Below, one piece after another: positions 35,599 to 48,010 of a DNA stretch of 64,000 nucleotides. The translations under genes and the position numbers were made by a program. The stretch spans positions 129,468,501 to 129,532,500 of the forward strand of contig NC_060211.1 of NCBI RefSeq assembly GCF_021130785.1, read 5' to 3'. Positions within the stretch are counted from its first letter, which is position 1; every line of letters starts with the position of its first letter. The stretch is from Homalodisca vitripennis (Eukaryota > Arthropoda > Insecta > Hemiptera > Cicadellidae). The notes under the pieces were generated by a model. The model was not told the DNA's origin. It saw only the letters and a list, made by a program, of their open reading frames with translations, and searched no databases.

Positions 35599-36600
35599 TG
35601 AATATTTATGAATGCATTTTTTGTGTATGCGTTAAACAATTAATTATAATTATATAACATTATAAAAATTAATTATTAAATTTATTAACTGCCAATTATT
35701 TTTAACTACTAGTATAATTAATGATTTTTAAATAGATAATGATCGAAGAGTAACAATTACTTACAATCATATGAATTTTAATAGGTACATTACCTTTGCT
35801 TTTTTATTCTCAATATACATCTTTATATATCGCAAGTCCAGACCTACATAGTAAGATTACGAGAAAGTGAACAGTATGGAATAAGCATTTTAAAATTTGT
35901 ATAAGCAGTGAAATATTTAAATGAAAACTTTTACTTGAAATCCATGTAACTTGGACAAACATTTTAAACTGTGTGATTAAAGAAACTTGTAAAAAAACAC
36001 TCACCCTAAAATTCGAAATAAATATAAACTTATTAAAGAAGAAAATTCCAAAAACTTATTATTTGAATTTGAGGAACACGTGGGTTTGAAAGACAAAAAG
36101 TACGAGTTGCTCGTATTACAGCAAACTTAATTATTATTTTGTCATTTTTTTAAAGTAATTTCATTGATTTTCATTCTACTAATTATAAGTGTGTATATAT
36201 AATGTATAAGTATATGTGTAATAATAAGTAATCAAATAACATTCAATCAAAATATAACAAAAAATGGACTCACATCGGAAATAAATAGTGACATGTGGAA
36301 AATGTAGTAATCAAAAGGAAAGCTGTACAGTGTAACGGTACAAATGATTTCATCCGATGGTTTGTCTAACAAGATTCAAGTCCACAATCCAAGTGTGGGG
36401 AGGGGATTTACCCTATTGTGCCTTTATTATTAAAGAAATTATTAAGTTGGTCTGAAATAAACTCCAGCTCGCTCTGTTAGAGAAGGCAGCAACTATCATA
36501 TTTGTTTAAAGTTAGAAAACATTTTTACTAGGGTTTATAATCCTACATTTAAAATGGTTTAATATAAACTAATTAATTAAATACTTAAAATAAATTACAA
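35599..36600. other. AT-rich DNA, probable intron
   Basis: At 36271-36319 a 49-nt minus-strand segment has an acceptor, a GAT/GTGAGT donor and an open frame (FPFDYYIFHMSLFISD). It would accept the phase left by exon 56859-57103 but then does not fit exon 35277-35368 in its favoured frame. Too weak to call. Confidence 0.25.
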
Positions 36601-37839
36601 GGGGCTATTCTTGTTACATGGACCATTTGGATCATATTGAGATTGTTCTCCTCGCAAACCCAATGGTTTTCTGGAGATTAACAACGTAAACAGATCCTCC
36701 AGTATTCCAAGTACAATGGCATGTAATGGAAACACTACAGATGATCTTTAAAATTTGTGAATTTCTCGGTGATTTATTCGCGTCAGTTTTACGTCTGCTT
36801 CTGTAGAACCTGCATATTACAATTTATTGTGTGCTTGGTCTTGACTAGTTGCTTTATCACACTTGTTCAAGTCCTGTTCGTTTTTAATAACCGGATGCCT
36901 CAAAAGGATCTGGGTTCGATGGTATACACCTACACTAGGCCTACTCAATAATAAATGCAATACAATTGCATCTTATCTTACTGGATTTTCCAAAAAAATG
37001 CTTTCCGAGGTAACGATTTCAAATTTTCTTAAGAAAGGTTTTGTGGTGCCAATATTTAAGTCTGGTGATCCTTTGGTGGTACGAACTATAGGCCAATAGC
37101 TATATAGAACACTTTATTTAAAGTGTGTGAACCCCTCGTCTTGGACAATATTTCCTTGCTTTAAAACATTATAACTAAAAACCAACATGGCTATGCTACC
37201 GGACGACTATTTGCCACTAACCTGTTAGTTTACCAGGACTATGTTACACCTAACATTTCTATAAAATTCAGTCGACAGTGTTAATTTGGATTTATTTAAA
37301 GCTTTCGGCAAGTTCAGCCATTCTAACCTCATGGCCAAACTTCAACTTTATGGAATCCTTGGGTATCGTATTCTTTAGTTTAACAGTTATCTGTTAAACT
37401 GACAGCTGCTGGTTAAGTTTGCTGTCTCAAATTCTTCAGCTTTTAGTGTCACCTCAAATGTACCTCAAGGCTTATAGGACCTCTCCTATTTAAAATATTT
37501 ATTAATGATATTGTGTTTATGGTCTATGTGGGGGTATTAATGGTTTGTGATGATATTAAGCTATTCAATGAGATATCTAATACTTGGGACTGGAGTCATC
37601 TTCAGCATAACATTACCAGAGTTAATCGGTGGTGTGAGGAACACTCTATGACCTTGAAAAGATATAAATACTTCCATATATCTGTTTATCGTTGTGGAGA
37701 GCCTACTATCCATAAATATTCCTTGGAAGGTGACATAATTATTTGATTTTCGAGATCTAGGAATTATCTTTGACATCTCTCTCTGCTCACAAAGGCACAT
37801 TGTGGAAGTGTATTCCAGAGCCAACAGGTTCCTTTACAG
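36601..37839 (+). pseudogene. Jockey-type LINE, 5' half (RT), decayed
   Basis: Ordered matches on the + strand across frames: NGNTTDDLKICEFLGDLFAS near 36725 (pre-RT segment), VVPIFKSGDP near 37045 (RT palm start), RPIA, a degraded central region with GLIGPLLF-like decay near 37470, then VNRWCEEHSMTL near 37620 and the frame up to 37840 (SQQVPL, then the hAT insertion point). Frameshifts and stops are frequent. Translation resumes at 40681 after the hAT element. 5' end probably truncated. Confidence 0.8.
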
Positions 37840-38049
37840 GGCCGTGCGCAGAATTTTATTTAGGGGGGGGGGTCCCCTATACTTATTTTATGAAATAAAA
37901 AAAGAAGAAGAAACTTAAATAAGTATAGATTACAAATTAATAACTATGGAAAAATGAGTTTATTATAAAATTGTAAACCTACATACTTTAATACATTTTG
38001 TAACTCAGTCTATAAACCAAAGTAAAAAACTTTTTCAATTATAAACATA

Positions 38050-39583
38050 TGTGATCTACTCTTTCAATAAGTTGATGCAGTGTCGAGGTACAGAAAAAGA
38101 TCTCTAATACTGAAGTTCACATCTACTTCATTGTCTTCGATGAATGTTTCAGTGATGCCTATCCGTTTTCAATCGATTTTCACTCATGGTAGAACGCAAA
38201 TAATTTTTTTCAACCTGCGTATGTTGAGAAGAGCGTTAGTTTGTTCGAAGTTGTTACTGGTGTACAGCCATTACCCTCAAAGATTTTATGGACAGTAGGG
38301 GAAAAGCATCCTCATTGCAGGGGACAATCAAGAAGCATAGCGAGAATTTCTTTATATTTTTTTCCGAAAATTTCGTCTTCGCAAATCCGCACTTCCACTG
38401 ATCCATATTCAGGAGAATCAGCATTCAAAATCCTAGCGTACTTAGAAAAGAGTTGTTTGCAGGCTTTCTTCATCTAGGGTTTGAAGTTTTCGATGGAAAT
38501 AAGACATACCCAAATTTGTTAGTATCTCGCAATGTTTGAGGGAAAACGGTCTTCAAGATGGGAGTGATGAAATAAATCAAGGTATGGTAAATACGTAGAA
38601 ATTCTTATAGTAATCTTCAATATCCCCATCTAACATTGCAAACGTTGAGTTACGGGAGCAAGTCTCGGCTTTTTTACTTCAATATCGTGCTTTCCACATG
38701 TCTGGCCAAAACTTCTTCAAAAATAGTACTGAATAATTTCTTCTGCGGTGCTTTATCATATTCATTAATTCTTTATTTACAGCATCGGACCCAATTTTTT
38801 AGCTTCAAACTTAAAATCCTGATCTCAGTTTGAAGTACTCGGACTTAATGTAAAGGCCAACGAATGAACTGATGAAGAATTTTTAATGAATTTGAAAATC
38901 CAAGGTTCTATTGCAGATAGAAGTTGAAACAAGCGTTTGGCCGTTCGTTTTTGAATCAGTCCAAGAACTTGGGGTATGACTTCCAAGGCGTCTAGACTGC
39001 CTGGTTGTAGTTGAAAATATATTCCAAACTGACTCGTGCTGTTCCAACATCTCGTCGTACATGAATTGTTTCAATTTCTTTTTTTTATCATAACGGAGGT
39101 AATAAATTTCTAGCAATGGCGTACTTGATGTGCAAGCAGGCGTTAGGGGTAGTTGAAAAAATTATATACGCTTGAAATAGTGCCTAAACAAATGTCATGA
39201 TTCGGGAAACAACTTGGCACGCGTCACTAAACAACCAAAATTAAAACTGTGAGCTGGCACATTGTGACATACAGAGCTAAATTGTATTTTTCTATGGAAT
39301 ATAAGCTTGAGCTCCGTGAAATTCTCACTTCATATTTCTTGCTCCGTCGTTAGCAATGACCGAAGAAGTTCCAATCAATCCTGTTAAGTTTCCAGGAACG
39401 ATAAAAATCACATCCGGCCACGAAGTACTTTCCAGTAAGTTGTCGTCGTTTGGCAATAAAACTCAAGAAATCTTCGCAAATTTTAAATTTCGTTGATCTT
39501 CGCTTAGTACCGGATGCAAATGTATTATGTTTCAATTTTATCACTAGGAACAAATGATGTAGTGACGTGCCAGAACTCGTCAT
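38050..39583 (-). pseudogene. hAT transposase remnant
   Basis: Near 38235 the minus strand reads LRSTMSENRLKRIGITETFI followed by EDNEVDVN, the characteristic C-terminal dimerisation region (hATC) of hAT transposases. It ends at a stop near 38050. Upstream, ICLGTISSVYNFFNYP near 39180 and VIKLKHNTFASGTK with CEDFLSFIAKRR near 39480 fit the RNase H-fold core and N-terminal parts of ZMYM1/TTF-type hAT proteins. Stops and frameshifts break the reading frame throughout. Confidence 0.7.
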
Positions 39584-39740
39584 TACTCCTTAAAGGGTTA
39601 AATTATATCTGCATGCGCGACGAGAGAAAACCTTGTAGTGCCAAAGATATAAGCATTTATACTTACATATACTTCATCGTTCTCAAGTCGTGGTTTTTTA
39701 ACTCAGAAATTTTCCCCGAAATGTCCCATTTTTGTTCCAG

Positions 39741-40135
39741 TAGAAGAAGAAAAGGAGATAAGAAAAAAGAAGAGAGAAAGAAGAGAGAAGGAAGAAAGAA
39801 AAAAATTGAGACGAAAAGAGAAAAGAAAAAGAGGAAGAAAGGAAAAGGGAGAGAAGAGATAAGAGAGAAAAAGAGAAAAGAAAGGGAAAGGAAAGAGAAA
39901 AGGAAAGAAAAAGAAATGAAGAGGAGAAAAGAAAGAGAAAGATGAAAAGATAAAAAAGTGAAAGAGAAAAAGAAAACAAAAAAGAGAGAGAGGAAGAAAA
40001 GAGAGAAAAGAGAAGAGGAGAAAGATGAAGAAAAAAGACAAAAAGAAGAAGAGAGAAAGAAAAAAAGAGAGAAGAGAAAAGTAGAAAAAAGAAAAGAGAA
40101 AAAGAAAGGAAGGAAGAAACGAAGAAATTAAAAAA
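39741..40135. repeat. 390-bp purine tract (GAAA/GAGA-rich)
   Basis: The + strand is almost pure A/G over about 390 bases with only scattered T or C. It lies within the hAT element between transposase remnant and 5' terminal region. Long polypurine tracts can form triplex DNA. The K/E-rich and F/S-rich frames across it are composition artefacts. Confidence 0.95.
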
Positions 40136-40680
40136 TTAGAATATGTGTAAATATATATTGTTAACGTCGTAAACGTGAGTCTTTGAAAACAAACTCTGCA
40201 GCTTTCTGGTGTTATTTAGTTCAGTCTGGCGCCACTACAGTATATCAAAACAAGCTTGTCGTTTAAAACGGCGACTTGGACAACGACAACAGCGACGACA
40301 AAAAAACTTAGGGCCGCCCGCCAGTTATGCTCGCAACAACGCACCTATTCACCACCTATTCGTTGGCTGGCCCTGCAGGAGAGGACTGAGCGCTGCCGCT
40401 TCGTAGCTCTATCGCTTGGTTCGCGCTAATCGCGCGCTCCGTTTTTTGGTTCCCACGCGACCAATTGATGTAGCGGTCGGTAGCTGAGCTTCCCAATTTT
40501 TTTAAAACAGTATATACCCACTCAAATCAGGTGGGAAAGCGCGGGCATGCGCGTAAATGACTGCGCAATTAGAGCACAATTAAAACTGATATATGGAAAC
40601 AATATGATACTATCCCATCTTCAAAGGGGGGGGGTTGAACCCCCAAAACCCCCCATTGCGCACGGGCCTGTCCTTTACAG

Positions 40681-41336
40681 ACTTCCTGCAAATGCATTCA
40701 GTATACAGATTGTCACAATGCTGTATGCGACCTTAATTCAGCAAATAATTAAATACTATTGTATGGTCTGCTTACCTCACACATTCCGTTTTTGGAGAAA
40801 GAAGGTGCAAGGATATTTTTGCGTTTAATTGGAATGAGATTTGGTTTCCCCTATCTTGAAGTACCATTTGAAGATCTTGCGAATCATCTTGACTCATGTA
40901 CTTGTACAATAGAAGACACCTTCAGCACGCCATATTTCTGTTGAAGCGTTTTAGCCATTTTATTAACACTTCTCTTCTCCTCAGGCGCATTTCCGCATCA
41001 CTACTGAAATATTTGGTCGCAGACAACAAGATTAAAATTATAAGTACTTTGCTTCTCTGTCTCGGCTCCAACGCCTTGGCAGTGATCTTTCCCCTGAATT
41101 GGACTTCTTTTAAGAAATGAGTGTCATCAATTTTAAGAGGAGGGCTCCCCAGTTTTCGAATGAAGACTACTCATTCATTTTAACTAGATTTTTATTTTTA
41201 AAATTGTTTTAATTTCTACCTCTGGAATACAATAAGCTCAAATGGTCAATCATTCTTATTGTTTTTAATATACTTATTGTTAGTTATATATTGTTAAAAT
41301 ACGGTTGTAGCGTTGATAAATAAATAAATAAATAAC
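40681..41336 (+). pseudogene. Jockey-type LINE, 3' half and (ATAA)n tail
   Basis: Resumes the LINE broken at 37839: LYRLPANAF, VCLPHTFRFW, then FLRLIGMRFGFPYLEVPFED near 40815-40870 and RLGSDLSPELDFF near 41070-41105, the C-terminal region of Jockey-type ORF2. A short 3' UTR and the tail GATAAATAAATAAATAAATA (41317-41336) close the element. Confidence 0.8.
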
Positions 41337-42887
41337 TATAATGCTTTACCATCGCGCTTACTATTATAATTACCATCTAGTTCGTATATTATGTTGACGT
41401 CAATAAGACTACATAATAATAAAAAAGAACTTATACAGAATAATAATGAACAGCTCTTCAGTATTTATTTGAATTATAGTTTGGGGATGCTGTATGCTTT
41501 CCCACATTTTTTACACTAGGATAAACTGTCCATTGTACAATTTTTATTTGCATATGCTGCAGAAAACATAGTTTTAAGGTTTAGATTGTACGTTTATTGA
41601 GTTCATTTTAATTTAAATTATCAGCTCAAGCATAGTCTAGCAGCATTTCAAAAGCACCTCGTTTTGAAACGTTAAAGTTCCTCGGTATTAGTCATGACAA
41701 TGTCGACTTAACAAGTACAGCGAGAGAGAGCAATTTGTGAAAGATAAGCCCCAATAACCAGAGTATGGCTTACAGGCCAATTACAGTCAAGTCTTGTCGT
41801 TTTCTATTAACATCTCCCCTCCCCTCCTCTCTTCTTCAACGATAACACCCTCGAGCCGGTAACATCTCCATGTTTGACTCTGAAGCTCTGTGCGTTTATT
41901 AGCCAAATATGCTCTACAAACAGGTGCACATCCCTAAACGCTTTCTTAATGAGGGCTTTTCTTGGAAATCCCAAATAAATTTGTTCGTATATCTCAGGTA
42001 TTGTTTCCTAGAAATGATTATTTGTATTGAAAATTATACTACATCTTTCATTTTTTTTCTTTTACAGATAAAAAAACTCTCCGACATCTTAAAAATTCCT
42101 TCTGTGATTACCTATTGATAACTCCATTAGAAATTAACTCAATTTATTTTATAAATCAATTAATTATAAAAAAATATTTGTAATACTTATTTTATATTTT
42201 TTCGTTTCTGTTCCACATGTGTATAAATAACCGAACTAACATGTGATCGGAAGATGACGTGCACAAATAATTAATATTTTTAAAATTTGTATAAATTATT
42301 ATAGTTTAATTTAATGGAATGCATAAACATACTTATATACATATTTTAGTAGCCATTTATAACAGGGCAAGTCTGGAAAACATGATTTGCTTAATAATAA
42401 TAATGTCTCAGCCAGCGTGAGAATAGTGAGTAAAAAAATAACAGTCAGTCATGAATATATTGGCCTGGCAATACTTGTGAATACCTTTATGGTTTTAATT
42501 GACTTCCCACTGAGAATAACATTTACTGCCTTCCTAAGTATATTTTGCATAGCCTAGTAGCAATATTACACGTTATCGGCCGCATGCAATAATTTCAAGT
42601 TGCTTACCTTAATGTCCAGTTCCTTAAAAAAATATTTTCAGTCAATGCCCATTATAAGTGCAATAAAACGGCCAGCCGAAACAAATAATTAGAATAGTAC
42701 TAAATTATAGCGCACGAGGATGCTATTAAATTTACTTCATAGAATCTTTGAGTTTTATCGGTAGTTGATAGATTAACCGCTCTTTTAAAAATTCGAGGCC
42801 ACCGAATAGAAGAGACGGTGCTGCGATCTTTTGTGAAAATGCAAGCTAGCACCGGCAATATAGCGCGACCAGCGGCAACTCGCGATA
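41337..42887. other. AT-rich DNA, no gene seen
   Basis: Nothing recognisable. At 42616-42630 a possible 15-nt minus-strand micro-exon (ELDIK) with a TTTTTTAAG acceptor and AAG/GTAAGC donor is noted but cannot be supported. Confidence 0.25.
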
Positions 42888-43072
42888 TTACTACTATAGT
42901 AGTAAATTAATCACGGAAAAAATGAAATTTCTTTCCAAAACCCGAAATTTTAACTTTCCTCAGCACTTTTTAATATAGCCTGCACATTTAACCTTAAAAA
43001 GGTTGCCTTATCTTGGAGCTAAAATCTTCAAGCTATAGTTCCATTACAAGTAGGGGTTCTACTATAGTAGAA
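42888..43072. repeat. Two related palindromes 150 bp apart
   Basis: TTACTACTATAGTAGTAA (42888-42905) and TTCTACTATAGTAGAA (43057-43072) are each perfect palindromes sharing the core CTACTATAGTAG. They flank a block containing a run of short inverted motifs. Function unknown. Confidence 0.7.
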
Positions 43073-43119
43073 AGTGATATGCGTGAAATTTAACTGTGGC
43101 AACTCAGCTGTATCACGTA

Positions 43120-43147
43120 TGTATATATATATATATATATATATATA
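43120..43147. repeat. (TA)n microsatellite
   Basis: About 14 TA units. Confidence 0.9.
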
Positions 43148-44289
43148 ATGAAACTACATAATATAATTTATATACGTTTGAAATACATATTCATCACTAA
43201 AACCGAGTCAAAGGTGTGGACTTAAATACTTGTTGTGTGCCCATTACATGTGCAAAGATGGCGCTAGTTTGTAGCAGCTGTAAAGTCGTGAAGTCACGTG
43301 AATCGGTCACTGAACTTTTGACATATTTATGACTGCGCCTTGCGTGCAGGTGACTCGCCTGCAGGATATTACACTTCCTTCCTCCCGCAGATTCTAGGAC
43401 GGTGGTGTAATCAATCAATCAAGGGAAATTTAGTAGTTACAGTTGGCACTAAAACAACAGAAAGGCACGTAAGTATATATCACATCAACTATAATTTGGT
43501 GGTTCTTGTAGTCATTTTTTCGCCTTTCCCTTGTCTTCGACAGTTTTATTTATCAATGTTTTATCATTGATAAAAAAGGATGAGAACTATTGAAAGGTAG
43601 GAAAGAATATATCCTTTAAATTATTGGAAAAACGTGTAAGGATGTAATGGATATCTACATCCAGTGTCAAGAGCACTGTAGTAACCTTATTTAATCTCAT
43701 TGTTTTGGTGTCTGTATTATTATTATAAATTTTTACGATATAAATAATACACAGTATTTTTCTTTAATACAGTACGTTTTACTTGTGAACAGACTAAGTT
43801 TCCGAAGTGACGTTCTACATGGCTATCTTTGTGTAAGAAAAATATCTGCCGAATTGAACTGCAGCCTAGTGATTTGAGATCCAATACAACTGCTCTTTTA
43901 AGACAAAAGGTGTTGGCTGCCTTGAAAGGTGATGGGGATGCTTAAAATGTCAGCCTTTACAAAACCTTTGTTTTACATTTTCAGTCATTAACATAATAAT
44001 ATTTTTTAATGTTTCTACCGTACTAGCCGCGGTATGTGTGGCTCGCCCCCAATTCCCCAACATTGCATTTAAAATTCCTTGTATTTCACTGAATATTTAC
44101 ACAGTTATCAATAACTCTGGAATTATTATAGATCCATTTAAAGAAAGTCTAAATTCGTAGATTTATTTGTGAAGAAATTGATGATGTATTACGATGAATT
44201 GAAAAATAGACACAATGTCATTCAATAATTACATTCAGTGTCTGGTGTATAACTTTGTGATTTCACTTGGAGTTTCCCCCAGCTTCCCA
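43148..44289. other. AT-rich DNA with a GC-richer pocket
   Basis: The pocket at 43200-43420 has open frames on both strands (73 and 76 codons) but no motif or splice signals that settle a call. Confidence 0.25.
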
Positions 44290-44775
44290 CGCAATTTCGT
44301 AGGCTTAAACGTGTATGAGCACTTCTGGTTTGAGTAAAATATATTTCGGATGACAACGTGTTGAGTTTGCCTTGTTGCCACAATATGTCGAAAAGGCTAT
44401 TATGGATATTTAAATTTACTCGGTTCTTAATATTGTTTTGTTCCATAGTTGATTTTGACATGCTTCCTGATCAAGAAAATGCTAACGCAGGTTTGAGCAG
44501 GCTAATTCTGTCAAAAAACCACTAAGATAAGTTATATTTATTAATAATAGTCTTTGAATTGATAGTACATGTTAAATAGTGAATATCTGTTTTTTTTATC
44601 TGCATTAAATTACTGATCAAGCACTGCACACTTAATATCTGCTAAAATGTACAGTTAAATGTACATTCTTACTAAAAATATAATGTTCTTATCTGCATAT
44701 ATTCCTACCCTGTGCTCAAAAGCGGTTGCAGAAAATGTTGAAATAAGAAATAATGTTACAAGCTTACTCTATGCT
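44290..44775. repeat. Old dispersed repeat, copy 2
   Basis: Shares ordered blocks with 19736-20700: GTATGAGCACTTCTGGTTTG, TGATCAAGAAAAT...TCTGTCAAAAAA, GTACAGTTAAATGTA, CTGTGCTCAAAAGCGG and GAAATAAGAAATAATGTTAC. Confidence 0.5.
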
Positions 44776-45749
44776 TTCACATTATAAACGTAAACATAAT
44801 GGAAATAAATAGTGAATTAATTAAACATGCGGTTGTGCTGTCATACAATTATGTTTAGAAAAAACAGTGTAACAGATTTAATAGGATTTTTCAATTATTA
44901 CTCCACAACTTTAGAGACCAAGATGTAAGTTTTCATTATTTTATAGCACAGAGGGGCTTAGCCCGGAGGGATTATCAAAATCACAATAGGCCTATATTCA
45001 GACCATCGACCCTAAGAATGTCCATTAGTTGCACATGCACTGAGCACGTGAAAGCAAAAAAAAAAACAAACAAAGACACTTCCGCAATTGTTTTATTAAG
45101 GTTATCGACATAATAACTCAAAATACAAGGTTGCGGTAAAGCTTTCTTTTAACTTTTTTGAATCAAGTTGAAATAATTTTACAACAATGCACTGTAAATA
45201 ATGAATAAGCAAGATTGTGCATCAAATATTAACTTAACATACTTAGTTGTATTCATGCTTTTAATATAGTTCCTAATTCCTATACAGATATAGAGAGAAA
45301 GTGGGCGACTCTTTATAAAGACCAGTTCGTTTTAATAAGATAATTTTCGATATTAATTACTCCATAGAAAAAAGTCATTTGTAAGTACTTTTCATCATTA
45401 TTAATTAACTACCATTTTAAATAGTCATTTTAAATTGAAGCTATCCCTTCAAGTACGGATGATTCTAACATTAAATAAAGACTAACGAATTTAAATCTGC
45501 AGTATGAAACGAAGTCACCTAACTGAAATACTATTTTATTCTAAGTCATTCAAATCAAGTGTGATATCAATTAATTACTAAAGCAGGCACAATATATCTA
45601 AACAATGTCTGTAGTGTTTTCTTTACACTTATGGGAGACAATAAAAATCTAAATAGAATCGTATTCTTTAATACGAGTCCTTAATTGAGCATTGCACTTC
45701 GTAGAATACCCTTATACAAATCATCGATAGGCTTATCTAATGCGTTGCC
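44776..45749. other. AT-rich DNA, no gene seen
   Basis: The segment 44940-45060 looks like degenerate repeat sequence ending in a short poly(A) at 45058-45066; not classified. Confidence 0.25.
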
Positions 45750-47861
45750 TTAAACCTTTTCGGTAGGCTATGAAATAGTAGCCTGAGTTACCAATGCTTC
45801 CTAGTCACAATTTTTCAGATTTACCGTCTGGAACGTTGCACCTGCTCCATACTTACCTTCTACACTCGTTGCACTGATTCTTTTCATAGCTTAAACCTTT
45901 TCCCTAGGCTGTGAAATAATCCTCTGAGTTACCAATGCTCTCTAAGGAACAATGTGTCAGATTTACCGTCTAGAACGTTGCACCTGCTCCATACTTACCT
46001 TCTTCACTCGTTGCACTGATTCTTTTCATAGCTTAAACCTTTTCCCTAGGCTGTGAAATAATCCTCTGAGTTACCAATGCTCTCTAAGGAACAATGTGTC
46101 AGATTTACCGACTGGAACGTTGCACCTGCTCCATACTTACCTTCTTCACTCGTTGCACTGATTCTTTTCATAGCTTAAACCTTTTCCCTAGGCTGTGAAA
46201 TAATCCTCTGAGTTACCAATGCTCTCTAAGGAACAATGTGTCAGATTTACCGTCTGGAACGTTGCACCTGCTCCATACTTACCTTCTTGACTCGTTCCAC
46301 TGATTCTTTTCTTAGCTTAAACCTTTCCCCTATGCTGTGAAATAATCCTCTGAGTTACCAATGCTCTCTAAGGAACAATGTGTCAGATTTACCGTCTGGA
46401 ACGTTGCACCTGCTCCATACTTACCTTCTTGACTCGTTCCACTGATTCTTTTCTTAGCTTAAACCTTTCCCCTATGCTGTGAAATAATCCTCTGAGTTAC
46501 CAAGGTTCTCTAAGGAACAATGTGTCAGATTTACCGTCTGGAACGTTGCACCTGCTCCGTACTTACCTTCTTGACTCGTTCCACTGATTCTTTTCTTAGC
46601 TTAAACCTTTCCCCTATGCTGTGAAATAATCCTCTGAGTTACCAATGCTCTCTAAGGAACAATGTGTCAGATTTACCGTCTGGAACGTTGCACCTGCTCC
46701 ATACTTACCTTCTTGACTCGTTCCACTGATTCTTTTCTTAGCTTAAACCTTTTCCCTAGACTGTGAAATAATCCTCTGAGTTACCAATGCTCTCTAAGGA
46801 ACAATATGTCAGATTTACCGTCTGGAACGTTGCACCTGCTCCATACTTACCTTCTTGACTCGTTCCACTGATTCTTTTCTTAGCTTAAACCTTTCCCCTA
46901 TGCTGTGAAATAATCCTCTGAGTTACCAATGCTCTCTAAGGAACAATGTGTCAGATTTACCGTCTGGAACGTTGCACCTGCTCCATACTTACCTTCTTGA
47001 CTCGTTCCACTGATTCTTTTCTTAGCTTAAACCTTTTCCCTAGGCTGTGAAATAATCCTCTGAGTTACCAATGCTCTCTAAGGAACAATGTGTCAGATTT
47101 ACCGTCTGGAACGTTGCACCTGCTCCATACTTACCTTCTTGACTCGTTCCACTGATTCTTTTCTTAGCTTAAACCTTTTCCCTATGCTGTGAAATAATCC
47201 TCTGAGTTACCAATGCTCTCTAAGGAACAATGTGTCAGATTTACCGTCTGGAACGTTGCACCTGCTCCATACTTACCTTCTTGACTCGTTCCACTGATTC
47301 TTTTCTTAGCTTAAACCTTTTCCCCTATGCTGTGAAATAATCCTCTGAGTTACCAATGCTCTCTAAGGAACAATGTGTCAGATTTACCGTCTGGAACGTT
47401 GCACCTGCTCCGTACTTAGCGTCTTGACTCGTTCCACTGATTCTTTTCTTAGCTTAAACCTTTTCCCTAGGCTGTGAAATAATCCTCTGAGTTACCAATG
47501 CTCTCTAAGGAACAATGTGTCAGATTTACCGTCTGGAACGTTGCACCTGCTCCGTACTTAGCGTCTTGACTCGTTCCACTGATTCTTTTCATAGCTTAAA
47601 CCTTTCCCCTATGCTGTGAAATAATCCTCTGAGTTACCAATGCTCTCTAAGGAACAATGTGTCAGATTTACCGTCTGGAACGTTGCACCTGCTCCGTACT
47701 TAGCGTCTTGACTCGTTCCACTGATTCTTTTCATAGCTTAAACCTTTCCCCTATGCTGTGAAATAATCCTCTGAGTTACCAATGCTCTCTAAGGAACAAT
47801 GTGTCAGATTTACCGTCTGGAACGTTGCACCTGCTCCGTACTTAGCGTCTTGACTCGTTCC
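45750..47861. repeat. Tandem array, 142-bp unit, ~15 copies
   Basis: The landmark CCTCTGAGTTACCAATGCTC recurs every 142 bp (45921, 46063, 46205, 46347 and on). The first unit (45750-45880) is the most diverged. On the minus strand most units contain AAG/GTAAGTATGG, a perfect 5' splice-site consensus; in the last units it is altered (CGCTAAGTACGG). Neighbouring units share private variants (CATAG/CTTAG, CCATAC/CCGTAC), showing growth by local duplication. No frame runs through the array. Confidence 0.97.
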
Positions 47862-48010
47862 GCCTTCCACATTATTCTGCGTCTCTGCGTACTTTTATCG
47901 TTAATCGACAACATGTGATGGTCGTACTTTGAAATATATTCGTTATTATTGATACAAGATGTATCTTATAATAAGTATCAATTATTTATTTCTAGTTTCG
48001 GTACCTAGTG
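47862..48010. other. Spacer between satellite and LINE
   Basis: No feature seen. Confidence 0.3.

Larger units (their letters stand above)
37837..40670 (-). mobile_element. hAT DNA transposon (inactive)
   Basis: Terminal inverted repeats CAGGGCCGTGCGCA (37837-37850) and its complement (40657-40670, one difference) lie inside repeated target TCCTTTA(CAG) at 37830 and 40671. The empty site is rebuilt exactly by joining the two LINE halves. G- and C-runs follow the repeats at both ends. Inside are a decayed minus-strand transposase (38050-39583), a long purine tract, and a GC-rich 5' region (40200-40560). The duplication is 7-10 bp depending on where the shared CAG is assigned; 8 bp is usual for hAT. 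Confidence 0.85.

Noticed and set aside
39514..40041. Long K/E-rich and F/S-rich ORFs on both strands
   Set aside because: They are translations of the 390-bp purine tract; any frame through it is open. Composition artefact.
45750..47861. CRISPR array
   Set aside because: Units are contiguous 142-bp tandem repeats without unique spacers, in a eukaryotic context. The same holds for the 122-bp and ~130-bp arrays.
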